Assembly: GCA_944739405.2 (NCBI GenBank)
Contig: OX123190.2
Span: 22,294,807 to 22,358,806 of the forward strand
From: Euclidia mi
Lineage: Eukaryota > Arthropoda > Insecta > Lepidoptera > Erebidae
Direction: 5' to 3'
DNA: 64,000 bases
Shown: positions 1-10,917 of the stretch, one piece after another
Numbering within the stretch: position 1 is the first letter of the stretch
Layout: each line of letters begins with the position of its first letter
The notes under the pieces: generated by a model
Seen by the model: the letters and a program-made list of their open reading frames with translations, nothing else
What the model was told of the DNA's origin: nothing
Databases searched by the model: none
Program-made: the position numbers and the translations under genes

Positions 1-429
1 CGTATTTGGAAAACTGCGAGTACACGAAATATTGTAAGCAGGGATAACAGTTTACCTCACGTATTTGACAAATTAGACATTAAGGCATGTGATTTATAAG
101 AAAAGGTTTTAAAAAAATATGGTGTTTTTAAAATAATCCGTTTTTATTTGAGTAGGCATTTTTTACTAACAAATAACAACAAACTTAAAATGGGCCCTTT
201 TTCACACTAAAATAAACTGTGGCAACTTCTTTTACTTTATAATTACGTTACTTCTCATATCTGTGTTATTTAGATACTAATAAACAAATTATAGTTGAAA
301 GACTTATCCTAAAATACAGAAATAAAAAACTGCACACATCAAACATCAGTTACGTAGGATTGGCTCTGTACACAGACATCACATAATTGCTTACTAAAGT
401 TTAGGTACATAGGTTTATCACAGTAAGTT
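1..429. other. AT-rich DNA, no feature seen
   Basis: No coding frame, repeat or structural RNA could be supported here. The stretch is AT-rich and ends where the C-terminal part of the piggyBac-like relic begins on the minus strand. Confidence 0.5.
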
Positions 430-1016
430 CATCAGAATCTAGTAAGTACGTCTTTTTAGACGGCTAGGACACATGGCACAAGTATTTTTTTTCTAGGAAG
501 ATTTTGAGCCATGGCACTGGTTGGTCGGTGTGGTAGGTAAATCATCAACACCAAAAACACTTTCTATAATAGTCAAGAGCAGCTCTCGCGGTAACCTCTC
601 ATAATAAACCCAGAGTTTTAATTGAAGCAACCTTAAAGATCTAGCCAAAGACAGCAAAAAGTTGCCAGTAAGCGGGAGGCTCGTAGCTCACAGAATCGTT
701 TTGTTGTTGTTGATTCTGTGGCATTTTCAAGCAACGACTCATCACTACTGCTTATATTCCTAAGGTCAAGGTTTATTTCAGAGGTCATCTCTATTACGTC
801 AGAACACTCCTGTTCGATAGTAGCTCTGTGGTTTTTGTCTCCAGACTGCTCAGATTCGGGATCGTGGCCACTTTCTGAGAGGAAGTCAGGATCGCCTATA
901 TCGTCGTCAAAATAACTGAACTCGCCATGACTCTCTCTTCCCAAGTCGTGCAGTATATCACTATGACTAAGAACAATTCTTCTTGTGGCAGAACTCGGCT
1001 GATCATTGTGAGACAT
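430..1016 (-). pseudogene. piggyBac-like transposase relic, N and C ends joined
   Basis: Reading the minus strand from an ATG at 1016, about 110 residues form an acidic N terminus containing FSYFDDDIGDPDFLSESGHD and later SSDESLLENA. This resembles the acidic, low-complexity N terminus of piggyBac-family transposases. Further on (about 600-425, other frames) come ERLPRELLLTIIESVFGV and, after a stop or frameshift, CAMCPSRLKRRTY. The latter resembles the cysteine-rich zinc-binding C terminus of the family. The large central DDE catalytic domain (normally several hundred residues) is missing, so this cannot be active. I infer an internally deleted, non-autonomous copy. TTAA-flanked terminal repeats were not firmly located. 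An unrelated acidic protein is possible for the N-terminal part, but the cysteine tail in the right order and strand supports the call. Confidence 0.45.
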
Positions 1017-1391
1017 TCTTAAGTAAAAACATATTTCGTTAGTATCGCTATGACTTTTGCCAGACTCAATGAAGACGTGACCGCTAACTGTGAGGTGACG
1101 AACAACAGACACATGGATAAAATACACATTAGCACTGACCTGACGTCTGTGAGACGCTAAAACTCCACAACAGCAATATGGGTGTAAATGCGCGGGCGCA
1201 CCTGCCACTGAGCGAAAGGTTGATGTAAACGAGGGTACTGAGGCGCAGCGAGGCAAGTACCAAAACCGCGGGGAAAAATAGCGTAGTAACGAATCGAGGT
1301 GTCTATAAGACGGGTACATCCACCAGTTAAATGTTAAGGTGGCCCGACAGCTGATAGAATAAATCGCAGTATCTCAAGACAAACGTTTTTG

Positions 1392-1725
1392 ATCAGTGCG
1401 TGTTGCCAGCGTTGACCTATGGAGCTGAGCGATGGGGAGAGCTATGCTCGGAGTTACCCTGCAAGATCGAATCAGAAATCAGGAGATCCGCCGGCAATCC
1501 AAAGCCGCTGACATAGCTCCTCAAATAGCCAGGCTGAAATGATGGCTATTGGGAGCGGGAGGGTTCTAGAGTGGCGGCCACGGATCGGACGTTGCAGCAT
1601 GGTAGGCTTCCCGCAAGGTGGTGGTTATAATAGCGGGAAGCGGTTGGAGTTCATTCTGTGTGGAGAACCTTGGGGAAGGCCTATGTCCTGCAGTGGACAT
1701 CTCTAGGCTAAGATGAATGGGGAAC
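1392..1725 (+). pseudogene. LINE reverse-transcriptase 3' relic (RTE-like)
   Basis: Broken frames give VLPALTYGAE, then arginine-rich pieces, and the end reads into GGAGAACCTTGGGGAAGGCC and TGCAGTGGACATCTCTAGGC. This matches the C-terminal end and 3' tail of the abundant lepidopteran LINE whose better copy lies at 11058-11525 and whose bare tail recurs at 21598, 32930 and 61176. Stops and frameshifts are frequent, and only the last ~110 codons plus tail remain, as expected for 5'-truncated retrotransposition. The endonuclease and RT catalytic regions are absent. Confidence 0.6.
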
Positions 1726-1739
1726 TCTCAGTTATTCAG

Positions 1740-2968
1740 GTTTCATCACGTTGTTTTTCAACACTGTTCGAAACATCAATAGTGAGTGCCCTGCACTAGA
1801 ACCCGAGTAGTCTGCGTAGTATTATTTATTATATATCTTCACTATGCTATCCGGGCGGACCGTAACATATAATATTTGGATATAATTATAATATACCCTT
1901 CAATTTGGTCTTAGACTTTCACAAACATGTTATGGAGAAAGTCTAAATTTGTTTTGAAAACATATTTGATCAAACTTTACTTACATCCATTAAGCCCAAA
2001 CCTTTCTTCATTTCACTGAATAGAAGAAAGTTTATAAGATGTATAAAACCATTTCGTCTTTAAAATAAAAATTTAACACATTTTGGGAGAAACTTTACTT
2101 CGGTCTCAGATTTTCTCTAAAAAGTATCAAAATTTAATTCAATTTCGTTGATTCATATATGTAGGTATAATATTATTATACATATTGATAAAAATCTTAC
2201 AAAACAATTTAGCGGGTCTTAATCGCGTAAAATTAACTTATTTTAGGTACATAATACCTACTTGTTTCCGGAGTTTCAATCGTCTTACACCGATCGTGGT
2301 CGCGGTCGCAGTTAATTATACGCGATTAAGACCCGCAATATTTATTTTGTATGATGTATACAAATGGCGAAAGTAAAAAATCGATGATAGCAATCTGTTC
2401 TTTTTCAATGTAATCTCAGTCTTATAGCCTTTATTTCACACAAAAGCAGCAGTTCCCTTTTAATCCTCTTCAAAAACTCTACTAAAAAAGTTGATTCCAT
2501 TTTTAACACAATACATCTCGATCTATTTTTATTTTCTTAACATTTTTAAAGATAATTCATATTATATAATGATGTAAAGAATACCTTCCTATTAGAAGTT
2601 GAATGGATTCTAAATTATTTTTGATACTGGATGTAATTTTTATTGTATGAAAACGTATTTACTTGTTATATTAATTTGAGATGCTGAATAGAGATTTCGT
2701 CTTTACGATATCACAACCGTGAATAAAAAATTACAATAAGCTTTTTTGACATTTCTGGAAAATGAAAGAACTAAGCAAGTGTAATTGGAAATGTGCATGT
2801 ATCGATTTTTTAAGTTTTTATTTTTTGTTTATATAAATATTTATTTTTATATACCTAAACAAAATTTTAAGTGATACTTGATTTAAGTATTGGCACTAAC
2901 TACAAATCAGTAAGTATCAGATACGAATAAAAGTATTTTACTAATATATATTTATATATATATATTAT
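1740..2968. other. AT-rich DNA, no feature seen
   Basis: Very AT-rich, with (TA)n runs near 2942-2968. The small open frame at 2185-2376 has no recognisable motif and is treated as chance. It contains two copies in opposite orientation of a GCGGGTCTTAATCGCGTA-like sequence (about 2211-2230 and 2318-2336), a weak inverted repeat. Confidence 0.4.
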
Positions 2969-2969
2969 T

Positions 2970-3355
2970 GCCGTGTGGTTGACGGCATAGAATACAAGTG
3001 TCAACACCCCCTATCTTCTCGTGGGTGTCGTAAGAGGCGACTAAGGGATAACACGATGCAAATACCATCTTTGCGTAGAGACGGAAAACTCGACATCAAA
3101 CCCTATACGACTGCCTCGTTGGTCTCGCGGCATAAATGTGCGCATGGGATCGGGAGGTCCCAGGTTCGATTCCTGGGTCGGGCAGTGTTATTGGGTTTTT
3201 CTGTCACGAAATTCTCAGTAGCAGCACGGAGTCTAGAAATGTGCCCGGTACGGCAATAGGCTCGCCCCTTATTACGTGGGACTAAAATATACCTGGCGAA
3301 AAGTGGGTGTAGAAATACACCTCTGCCTACCCCTTCGGGGATAAAAGGCGTGACG

Positions 3356-3386
<31 letters not shown>

Positions 3387-3387
3387 C
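2970..3387 (+). mobile_element. SINE, mosaic tRNA-derived type with LINE-like tail
   Basis: Three modules are visible. Module 1 (2970-3112) begins GCCGTGTGGTTGACGGCAT and carries GGTGTCGTAAGAGGCGAC; it recurs alone or with another tail at 17170, 32690 and 36890. Module 2 (3115-3187) is tRNA-like, with an A-box-like TGGTCTCGCGG and a B box GGTTCGATTCC at 3163-3173, the internal RNA polymerase III promoter. Module 3 ends in CTCTGCCTACCCCTTCGGGG and (GTAT)n, a tail shared with LINE 3' ends at 12625 and 45925. A nearly identical copy lies inverted at 33188-33588. The 94-residue open frame inside it is not a gene. The copy looks young because the two are so alike. Confidence 0.8.
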
Positions 3388-3389
3388 GA

Positions 3390-4060
3390 ATATATATTTA
3401 TTTTAGAGTTTGCTGGTTTTGTATCTCGGTTGCATATTTTTTTACCTGAAAGCTACAACTAAGCTTTCTAGTGTAACCAGATTTGACAGAATAGCAGCTT
3501 CTATACTGAGTGATGGCCATTGGACAGCCGCAACCCAAAGGAAAGGGATACATACTGATCTCTATGCCGCACCAAACAAAAACACAATCATAGAATTTCA
3601 TAAATAATACGCAGAGTGATGTTTTAGAGAAGACTGTAATTTAAAATGAAGTAGTACACAATATTACCTAGGCGATGATAGACGTCACATAAATAAAATC
3701 ATTAATTTTAGTCTCAGTTGTGTCGACAGAAATCAGGTGAGAAACCTCGGCATGATACATGTACAAACATAATGTATCTACCGAATTTCGAATATTCTCA
3801 AATTAGTATATTCTCAAGTTGGCTTAAAAGCTGTGTGGTTTCATTTAATTCAAATTTCTCTTAATTAAAATTTATCTGTACAAAATTACAAGAAACCATA
3901 CAAACACAACCTAAAATCCGAAATCAAGTTTAGTTCTATTAATAAGCACAGTTGCTGCCGTAACTACCGTTGTTCGGTGATTTAGAGTCTGATCCTTCTT
4001 GTAATTAGTCCCTACCTTCTGCCCACTAAATTCTCCAAGTTGTGTCCGGAAATAATTCAG
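3390..4060. other. Non-coding DNA with a degenerate SINE scrap
   Basis: About 3468-3555 resembles, in inverted orientation, the 3' half of the SINE family seen complete at 18958-19327: CTAGTGTAACCAGATTTGAC, followed by CCGCAACCCAAAGG. The opposed open frames over it are explained by this relic. Nothing else is supported up to 4060. Confidence 0.4.
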
Positions 4061-5300
4061 CGTTACTGCAGAAAAGGTCAACGACCGATCCACACGACAA
4101 AACAAACGTAATCTTCAAGTAACTGCTGACTACAGGTGACACTTGTGTCTGCTATTTCATATTTGTAAAATCGCCGCAACTCTAAAAGAATCCTCATAAA
4201 ATATAAACATGTTTGCTTCCTTATAATATTTTTATCCCATATTAGCTTCGTTTAACTTTCGCGAATAACAAACCGATACCTGTTCATGAGGTATCCGGTT
4301 TCTGAAAGTTTTAATAAAGTCCTGAAATACTTAAGAACATTACTGGTATAATGAAATTAAAAAAAAAAACGTTAAACATTATGACGGCATAAACAAAGCA
4401 GCTGAACTTATTACGCTGATCTCATTAAGGTAGATTACATCAAATAAATTGAATAAAACTTTTCACAGAAATGCCGGTAAATCCCGTTTAGTTTCGAGCT
4501 TTCTGGTATCCTAACTTAATAGTGCCTCTACCACGAGTTTACCAACCATACGTTACAACTCGATCTGATAGACGTTCTACGCACTGATTGGCTCGTGCCG
4601 AGTACATACTTCGACGATATGATTATATTACGCGACACACAGCTTAAAAAAGTACGCTAAATTTGTCTTATCTTTTAGCACGTTACTGCAGAAAAGGTCA
4701 ACGACCGATCCACACGACAAAACAAACGTAATCTTCAAGTAACTGCTGACTACAGGTGACACTTGTGTCTGCTATTTCATATTTGTAAAATCGCCACAAC
4801 TCTAAAAGAATCCTCATAAAATATAAACATGTTTGCTTCCTTATAATATTTTTATCCCATATTAGCTTCGTTTAACTTTCGCGAATAACAAACCGATACC
4901 TGTTCATGAGGTATCCGGTTTCTGAAAGTTTTAATAAAGTCCTGAAATACTTAAGAACATTACTGGTATAATGAAATTAAAAAAAAAAACGTTAAACATT
5001 ATGACGGCATAAACAAAGCAGCTGAACTTATTACGCTGATCTCATTAAGGTAGATTACATCAAATAAATTGAATAAAACTTTTCACAGAAATGCCGGTAA
5101 ATCCCGTTTAGTTTCGAGCTTTCTGGTATCCTAACTTAATAGTGCCTCTACCACGAGTTTACCAACCATACGTTACAACTCGATCTGATAGACGTTCTAC
5201 GCACTGATTGGCTCGTGCCGAGTACATACTTCGACGATATGATTATATTACGCGACACACAGCTTAAAAAAGTACGCTAAATTTGTCTTATCTTTTAGCA
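4061..5300. repeat. 620-bp tandem duplication, near-perfect
   Basis: Positions 4061-4680 and 4681-5300 are head-to-tail copies starting CGTTACTGCAGAAAAGG. By eye the only difference is G at 4176 versus A at 4796 (in TCGCCGCAAC / TCGCCACAAC). Both contain the same run of ten A residues near 4364 and 4984. No coding content is evident in either. There are no intervening bases, so this is a tandem duplication and not an LTR pair. It is either very recent or an assembly artefact. Confidence 0.95.
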
Positions 5301-5334
5301 ATAAAGCTGAAGCGAAGCCGCTGGCGACGTTTAG

Positions 5335-5550
5335 TTCTGATATAGAGCCAAAAAAGTGTAAGTACAGGAATGCTCAAGCTTGAGCCCTGGTCCCACCTAT
5401 GATATACTAGTGTACATGAAGTTACATGCCATGTTTGTGTAATGCAGATAAGTGTACCTGGTTTTCACATTAGGTAGGTATGCAATAGGTACGACCACGG
5501 CTCAAGCTTGAGTTTTTCTGTACTTATACTTTTCCGGATTTATATCTGAA
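5335..5550. mobile_element. Small MITE with ~60-bp inverted repeats
   Basis: The left end (5335-5395) and the right end (5490-5550, reverse complement) match over about 60 bp. Both include the block AAGTRTAAGTACAG and the internal palindrome CTCAAGCTTGAG. About 95 bp lie between the arms and nothing is coded. A miniature inverted-repeat element fits. No clear target duplication was found because the right side is followed directly by the SINE target duplication at 5551. Confidence 0.65.
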
Positions 5551-5863
5551 TGAGCTATTTTCTATATAAGCGGCGTTTCTATATAGCCTAGTGGTGTACG
5601 TAACAGACTGCCAAGACGATTTTCGGGTTCGATCCCCAGGTACCTCGGGTACACAACTCTGATTTTTCGAAGTTATGTGTGTATTAAAAATGTTAATTAT
5701 CGCTCGCTTAATAATGTGCCCGGTAGATGGCAATAGGCATGGAAATAGGGGATTTCATTGGGACCTAAACATAATTGGCGAAATGCGGGTGTTTATACAC
5801 CTCTGCCTACCCCTTCGGGGATTAAAGGCGTGAAGTTATGTTATGTTATGTGAGCTATTTTCT
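5551..5863 (+). mobile_element. tRNA-derived SINE with 13-bp target duplication
   Basis: The 287-bp body (5564-5850) is flanked by TGAGCTATTTTCT at 5551-5563 and 5851-5863, a clean target-site duplication of retroposition. The head has an A-box-like TAGCCTAGTGG (5584-5594) and a B box GGTTCGATCCC (5626-5636). The 3' half reads GTGCCCGGTAGATGGCAATA, and the end is CTCTGCCTACCCCTTCGGGG followed by (TTATG)n. This intact copy is the reference for the split copy at 10799-14523. Confidence 0.85.
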
Positions 5864-6089
5864 TGTTTCGTCCTTTTTAGACTCCCTTTTTTACGTAGTC
5901 GGGTTATGGTTTTTAAACTTATTTTTTGATTTAATCATTTTCCATATCCCGATGGGGCATGTAAACTAACCATGCAATATTTACTTTATCACATTTAAAG
6001 AACGAAAAATAGATAACTCAAAGAGTCTAAACCGCGCGAATTGTAAGTACAACCGCGTTTTAAACTTATTTTTGACTCAAGCAATATAA

Positions 6090-6750
6090 AAGAAAAGAAA
6101 AGAAAGAAAAGAAAGAAAATAATGTTTATTTCGACAAAACTACAGAGTTATAATAATAAAATAAAAGTGTACATTGTTTTTTTTTTCACATTATTAGATT
6201 TGTATAGCTCTGTCGAAATGGGTCACCATCTCAGCATTTGCTGGGTGCCCTATTTATAGAGTTCCCAGCGCTGATTTTCAGTGGCCACCCTGGATAGTGA
6301 TGCACGGACGGAGGCAGAAAATACTGTACCCGAGAACAACACATTGAAGCTATTTTATATAATCGTTATAAATACACTATATATATATACACATAGATAA
6401 GACAGATAGTGTATTTAAGTATATAAGTGTTATATAGATACACGTGCAACAAAAAAAAGAGGAAGACCTTCTAGAAATAAATAGTGGTGGGGATAATGTT
6501 ACATAAGATAAGAAGGATATAGGTAGGTATTATATTATTGTAATATGGCGTCAACTATGACATTACGAACTGTCTCGGCAGTAAAACTCAATAATAAACT
6601 CACGAGACTATTTCCATCCATACATGGTTCCGATCGAATGATGAACATTTTCCCATGGTTTAATTCCTTCAGCGTCCATGGGTAAGCTAATAGATTATTA
6701 AAATTTCGTATTGATTAGTAATTTCCGTATAAATATTGTGTTGTTTTTAT
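6090..6750 (-). other. 3' untranslated region of the LINE at 6751-8475
   Basis: On the minus strand this follows the RT stop codon. It ends with an AATAAA-type signal (seen on the plus strand near 6126) and a (TTTTC)n tail at about 6090-6118, a plausible LINE 3' terminus. No open frame is supported. Confidence 0.55.
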
Positions 6751-8475
6751 TTAAATAATTGATAAATTTATATTGACTAATTCGTTTTTTATTTGTGCTG
6801 ACAAAAGATAGTACTTTAACTTATGCTTAAAATTCACAATATTTTTGAGGGCCCTGATTGGCGGTGGTATGTTATTCCAACATTTGGACGCTGTATATCG
6901 GAAGCTACCTCGAAATGCTGCAGACCGATGATGGGGGATAGCCAGTTGCTGTGCACATCTTCGACCTTCACGCTCCCGGTGGCTGTTAACCCATGCTAAT
7001 TTTGAGTGCAAGTACGTAGGACATTTGTTCATGTTTACGCCAAAAAGAAGAGACGCAAGATGTAGTTTGCGTCGTAATTTAATTTTTAACATTTGGTGTT
7101 TGTTTAAAAATGGGGTAACGTGACACCGAGGTGGGATGGAAAAACAAAACCTAGCACAAGCGTTCTGAACTCTTTGCAAAAGTTTTTCAGTACGTGCCAA
7201 CAGTCGGGGGCCGAAAACAGTATCAGCGTAATTTAGCTTAGACAGAACTATTGATTCGACTAGCTTTACCCTTATCTCTTCGCTCAGAAATGGACGTAAC
7301 TTATATAGGATCCTCAAACGGTAGAAACAGTTCTGAACACAGTTAGAGACATGAGTTTCGAACCTCAAACCCTCATCCATCACTACACCCAAATTACGTG
7401 CCTCAGTAACACGTTCTATATTTTCACCCATAACTTTCACTTTTATTCCTGGAAACTGCTGCAGCTTATCTAATTGATGATTAGTACCTAGGAGCATGTA
7501 TTTAGTTTTACTAGGATTTAAAATAAGCGCGTTGTGATTCGACCACTCCACTACTCTTGCGAGATCTTCATTTAGAGCAGCTACTGCTTTAGCATAGTCC
7601 TGTGGCAAAAAAGAGATGTATATCTGGATGTCATCGGCATAGATATGGAACCTACAATTTTGTATAGCTTTAGTTATGTCCGCGCTGTATAAACTGAACA
7701 GAGAAGGGCTCAGTATTGAGCCCTGTGGAACACCCTTTTCCACAGACGCAATAGCTGATGAACTATAGTTTCCCTTCGCGTCCTTGATCTCTACGAGTTG
7801 AGCACGATGACTCAGGTAACTGTTGAACCATTTAATCGTGTTCGGGTCGAAACCATAGTATGCCATCTTGGAAACCAACAACGATATATTGATGCCATCA
7901 AAGGCCCTAGAATAGTCCAACAGCACCAACAAAGTGCACATGCCTTCATCCTGAGCAGACAAAACATTGTCCGTCACGTCCAGCAAAGCCGTGGCAGTGC
8001 TGCGACCTCTCCTAAAACCGGATTGAGTCTCTGGTAGAATATTACTGTTTTCTAAATAATTTGTTAGTTGAATGTTTACTAGCTTTTCCAGTATTTTAGA
8101 GAGAAACGGCAATATGCTGATAGGTCTTAAATCTTTCATTTCCATTGGATTACTAATTTTGGGGATGGGACGGACAATGGCCACCTTCCAGAGGTCGGGA
8201 AATGTGGATGTTGTTATGGATGTATTTATAATGGAAGTAACAATATCTAAGGTTTGAGGTAGACTCAGTAGGAACATGTCTAATGTGATGTGATCATAGC
8301 CCTCAGCATTAGATTTTAATGTGGGAATAATCTTTAGGACATCATACCCGTCGACCACACTCAATGAGAATATATTTTCACTAAACCTATTGAATTCATA
8401 AAAAGTTAAATATGATATTTGCATAATATTATTACTGGGAATGTTGAAGAAATGTGCATTTAATTTATTGGGATC
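6751..8475 (-). pseudogene. LINE reverse transcriptase, 5'-truncated, frame intact
   Basis: About 570 codons remain open. They include the RT fingers (LRPISILPFLSKILEKL), palm motif A (LLDYSRAFDGINISLL), GVPQGSILSPSLFSLY, the catalytic YADD (plus strand 7630-7642) in IYADDIQIYIS, then thumb and C-terminal regions ending NINLSII. This is the polymerase for target-primed reverse transcription by an APE-type LINE, probably CR1/Jockey-like; the clade is not certain. The upstream endonuclease and ORF1 are missing, so it cannot move on its own. The frame extends by chance to 8586 through an 18-bp triplicated sequence. No premature stop is present in the RT, so truncation was recent or the copy is young. 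Confidence 0.85.
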
Positions 8476-8530
8476 GTTAAAATGTAAGGGTAGGTTAAAA
8501 TGTAAGGGTAGGTTAAAATGTAAGGGTAAC
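8476..8530. repeat. 18-bp unit, three tandem copies
   Basis: GTTAAAATGTAAGGGTAG repeats at 8476, 8494 and 8512 exactly at the 5' breakpoint of the LINE. In the minus frame it encodes LPLHFN three times. It probably arose by slippage or filler synthesis during insertion. Confidence 0.85.
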
Positions 8531-8599
8531 ATATATGTATTTATTTGTAATGTGCTCACCAATACCTTTCTTTTGATATCAAACACGCAATGAGTATCT

Positions 8600-8820
8600 C
8601 AGTTTATTTTCTTTTTGAGATTGGTTTATGAGGTATTAATTCCGTAATTGAAAATTTAGATGAAATTTATATGGCTAATGTCACCCGGTTCATTATTACG
8701 AATCTATTGCCACCCCATTTACTGAAATTGGTTTGGTAGTTTAGGCGCTACTGTGCAACGTACATACATACATAGACTGCCAAAAACATTACTCTTTCTT
8801 TTGGATTCGGCGCAGTCGGG
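8600..8820. other. No feature seen
   Basis: AT-rich flank between the LINE and the interspersed repeat. A short piece at 8680-8770 (CATACATACATA) could be a decayed repeat end, but it is not supported further. Confidence 0.3.
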
Positions 8821-9205
8821 TAAAAGTTCCTTAACGAAAACTGAAATCCCATATTGTACCAATCATTACAAATACTTTTTACTTCGGCATCATACCTTTT
8901 TGGGAAATTACTTGTTCAGGAGATATTCAGTCACCCTACAGTTTTTCTAATTAGGTAAGTACAAAATCGATTCATTTACCCCGCCAGTTTGTTCTATAGA
9001 TGTCCTAAGCACCCATGGACAAGTAGGTATTTCGAACATTGCACGCGCGCACATTAGGTGCAATTACCTAAAAAATGTGCCCTCTTTGTTAAAAAAACAT
9101 CTTCGTTTGCCAGGTATTATTTTCGCTTACTATGACTGGGCATGATGTCCAAAACGAGTAGACTTCGGCTTGGTAGTGGGTCTTTTGACGGCCTGTATAT
9201 GACGA
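8821..9205 (+). repeat. Interspersed repeat, copy 1 of a ~350-bp family
   Basis: Aligns along its length with 10326-10642. Shared blocks are TTAACGAAAACTGAAATCCC at the start, CAGGAGATATT, TTTTTCTAATTAGGTA, and near the end GAGTAGACTTCGGCTTGG, with a final CCTGTATA. Insertions distinguish the two copies. There is no coding frame and no clear target duplication. The type is unknown; the CCTGTATA-like end suggests a DNA-element terminus, which is inference. Confidence 0.65.
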
Positions 9206-9924
9206 GGAATTTACGCTATTGCTTTCATAAAAGAATTATCTACGAACTAGCATACCTAGAACAATATTTAGTTTAGAACGTTTTTTGCCACAAAAAGCTT
9301 TGAAGTGCTATATAAAGTAAGGAAAACTCAAAACAGAATAAGGGCCACTTGTTAACTCATTAATTTTATCTGTTGTGCTCCATCACCACATTGCATTGGA
9401 TAGTGTTATCTTGAGAGTCCTCTTACACTTCAACAGCATTCCACTTAAATGCCCTTTTAAAGTGGATGGCATTTTAAGTACGTTTTTACCTAATAAATCA
9501 TTTGATTTGACACTTCATATTAATTTGAACTGCAAGCCCATCTATATTTTTTTACCATTATAAGTACCTATTGGTGTATGTCGTCAGTGCCTGCTTTAAA
9601 ACCTTAGGCGGATGATGTGCTAAATAAGTTTAGACGTAGGTAAATTAATTCTGTAATAATTTATTTATTCATAAAAACTAAGCGATAAACTTATGTACAC
9701 AAAGCTTTTGTAAAAGAGGGCTCTATGCTCGAGGCATTCTCTCCCAGTCTACCTTAAAGCGCTGCAGACAATCAAAGTATAATTATTCTAGTAGTAGGTG
9801 TATTGTTAAGTAAAGAAGGGCTTTTACAGAATAAACTTAGCATTTTAAGTCCGATTTTGTTATTCATCGCAGCTGTGAAATCTTTATAAGTAGTACAGAC
9901 TTGCTGATTTCCGCATGATTAGGC
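9206..9924. other. No feature seen
   Basis: AT-rich intergenic DNA. The 62-codon frame at 9375-9563 has no motif or context. Confidence 0.4.
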
Positions 9925-10155
9925 CGGTTCGACTGGTGTAGTACTACCCTCCCACAGAAAATGGACGTAAAGTAACTGTACCTATATTGTTGCGATTCGT
10001 TCGTTAGCTCCCTCATCCCACTCCTCCTCCTATCCCTTTCCTAACCCAAAAGGCGGAAACGCACTTGTGACTCCTCTGGTGTTGCTTGTCCATGGGGGAC
10101 GGTAATAAACGGCTTACCGCCAGGCGATCCGTCTGATCATTTGCCGTTTATGACA
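9925..10155 (+). repeat. Interspersed repeat with GCTTACCGCCAGGCGATCCG
   Basis: Contains CGGAAACGCACTTGTGACTC and ends GCTTACCGCCAGGCGATCCG. The same module occurs at 38640-38815 (+) and, inverted, at 36455-36565. It is non-coding. It is probably the 3' part of a SINE or LINE common in moths. Confidence 0.5.
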
Positions 10156-10325
10156 TAAATAATGTCCAAACCGATCTTAAATAAATAATGTACGAAATAT
10201 AAACTCCTTAACGTGTTAGACCCTTGTCTACAAATAAGCTTCCTTAAGGCGAGGACCATTCAAACTGAAATTACTTTCCTTGAATGTGACAGGATATGAT
10301 TTGACGCAATACAAATATACAGAGC

Positions 10326-10642
10326 GTAAAAATACCCTTAACGAAAACTGAAATCCCATGTTGTACCAATCACTACGAACAATTTTTATTATGGCCCCAT
10401 ACCTAGGAAATTATTGATTCAGGAGATATTGAGGCTCAAAGTTAGTATGGCATTTTTCTAATTAGGTACAAAATCGATGCATTGCACGCGCGCGCTTTTA
10501 ATTGAAGTTTAAAAAATGTGGAAACTTGAAAAAAAAACGTTTCCCAGGTATTATTATTGGTTAGTACCTATGACTTGGCATGATGTCAGCAACGAGTAGA
10601 CTTCGGCTTGGTGATGGGTCTTGTGACACCCTGTATATAAGA
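10326..10642 (+). repeat. Interspersed repeat, copy 2 of the 8821 family
   Basis: Same order of blocks as the copy at 8821-9205, ending ACACCCTGTATA. It is shorter by about 65 bp in the middle. Both copies lie in the same direction 1.5 kb apart, so local duplication or two insertions are possible. Confidence 0.65.
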
Positions 10643-10787
10643 TATGAGAGAGATGTGTCTGATTTTTATTCGTTAGTTTGTATATGTGTTAATTTTTATT
10701 TCTTCATAAGCATATGAATGCCTATTTTTACGGCCTTTTTGATGCCTATAGAATTTCATGTTCATCATACAGCCTTTTGTAGTCCAA

Positions 10788-10917
10788 TGCTGGAAATAGC
10801 AGCGATAGCCCAGTGGTGTACATAACGGACTGCCGAGACGATGGTATCGGGTTCAATCCCCAGTTACCCCGGGCACAAACCTCTGACTTTCCGAAGTTAT
10901 GAGTGTATTATAAACAT
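10788..10917 (+). mobile_element. SINE, left half of an interrupted copy
   Basis: Starts after the target duplication TGCTGGAAATA (10788-10798) with AGCGATAGCCCAGTGGTG (A box) and GGGTTCAATCCCC (B box). It runs parallel to the intact SINE at 5564-5850 until about 10915, where similarity stops. The rest resumes at 14363. Confidence 0.8.

Noticed and set aside
3115..3187. tRNA gene (also near 45470, 5584, 19266)
   Set aside because: A and B boxes are present, but the sequences cannot be read as a full cloverleaf with anticodon arm and they continue into SINE bodies.
2975..3259. 94-codon frame and its 86-codon twin at 33300-33560 as a conserved gene
   Set aside because: Both lie inside copies of one SINE with a pol III B box and run through non-coding modules; conservation reflects recent common origin of the SINE.
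3398..3607. Opposed 65- and 67-codon frames
   Set aside because: Explained by a degenerate SINE fragment (about 3468-3555).
4061..5300. Solo or paired LTRs
   Set aside because: The two copies abut with no internal region, no TG...CA ends and no primer-binding site; tandem duplication is simpler.
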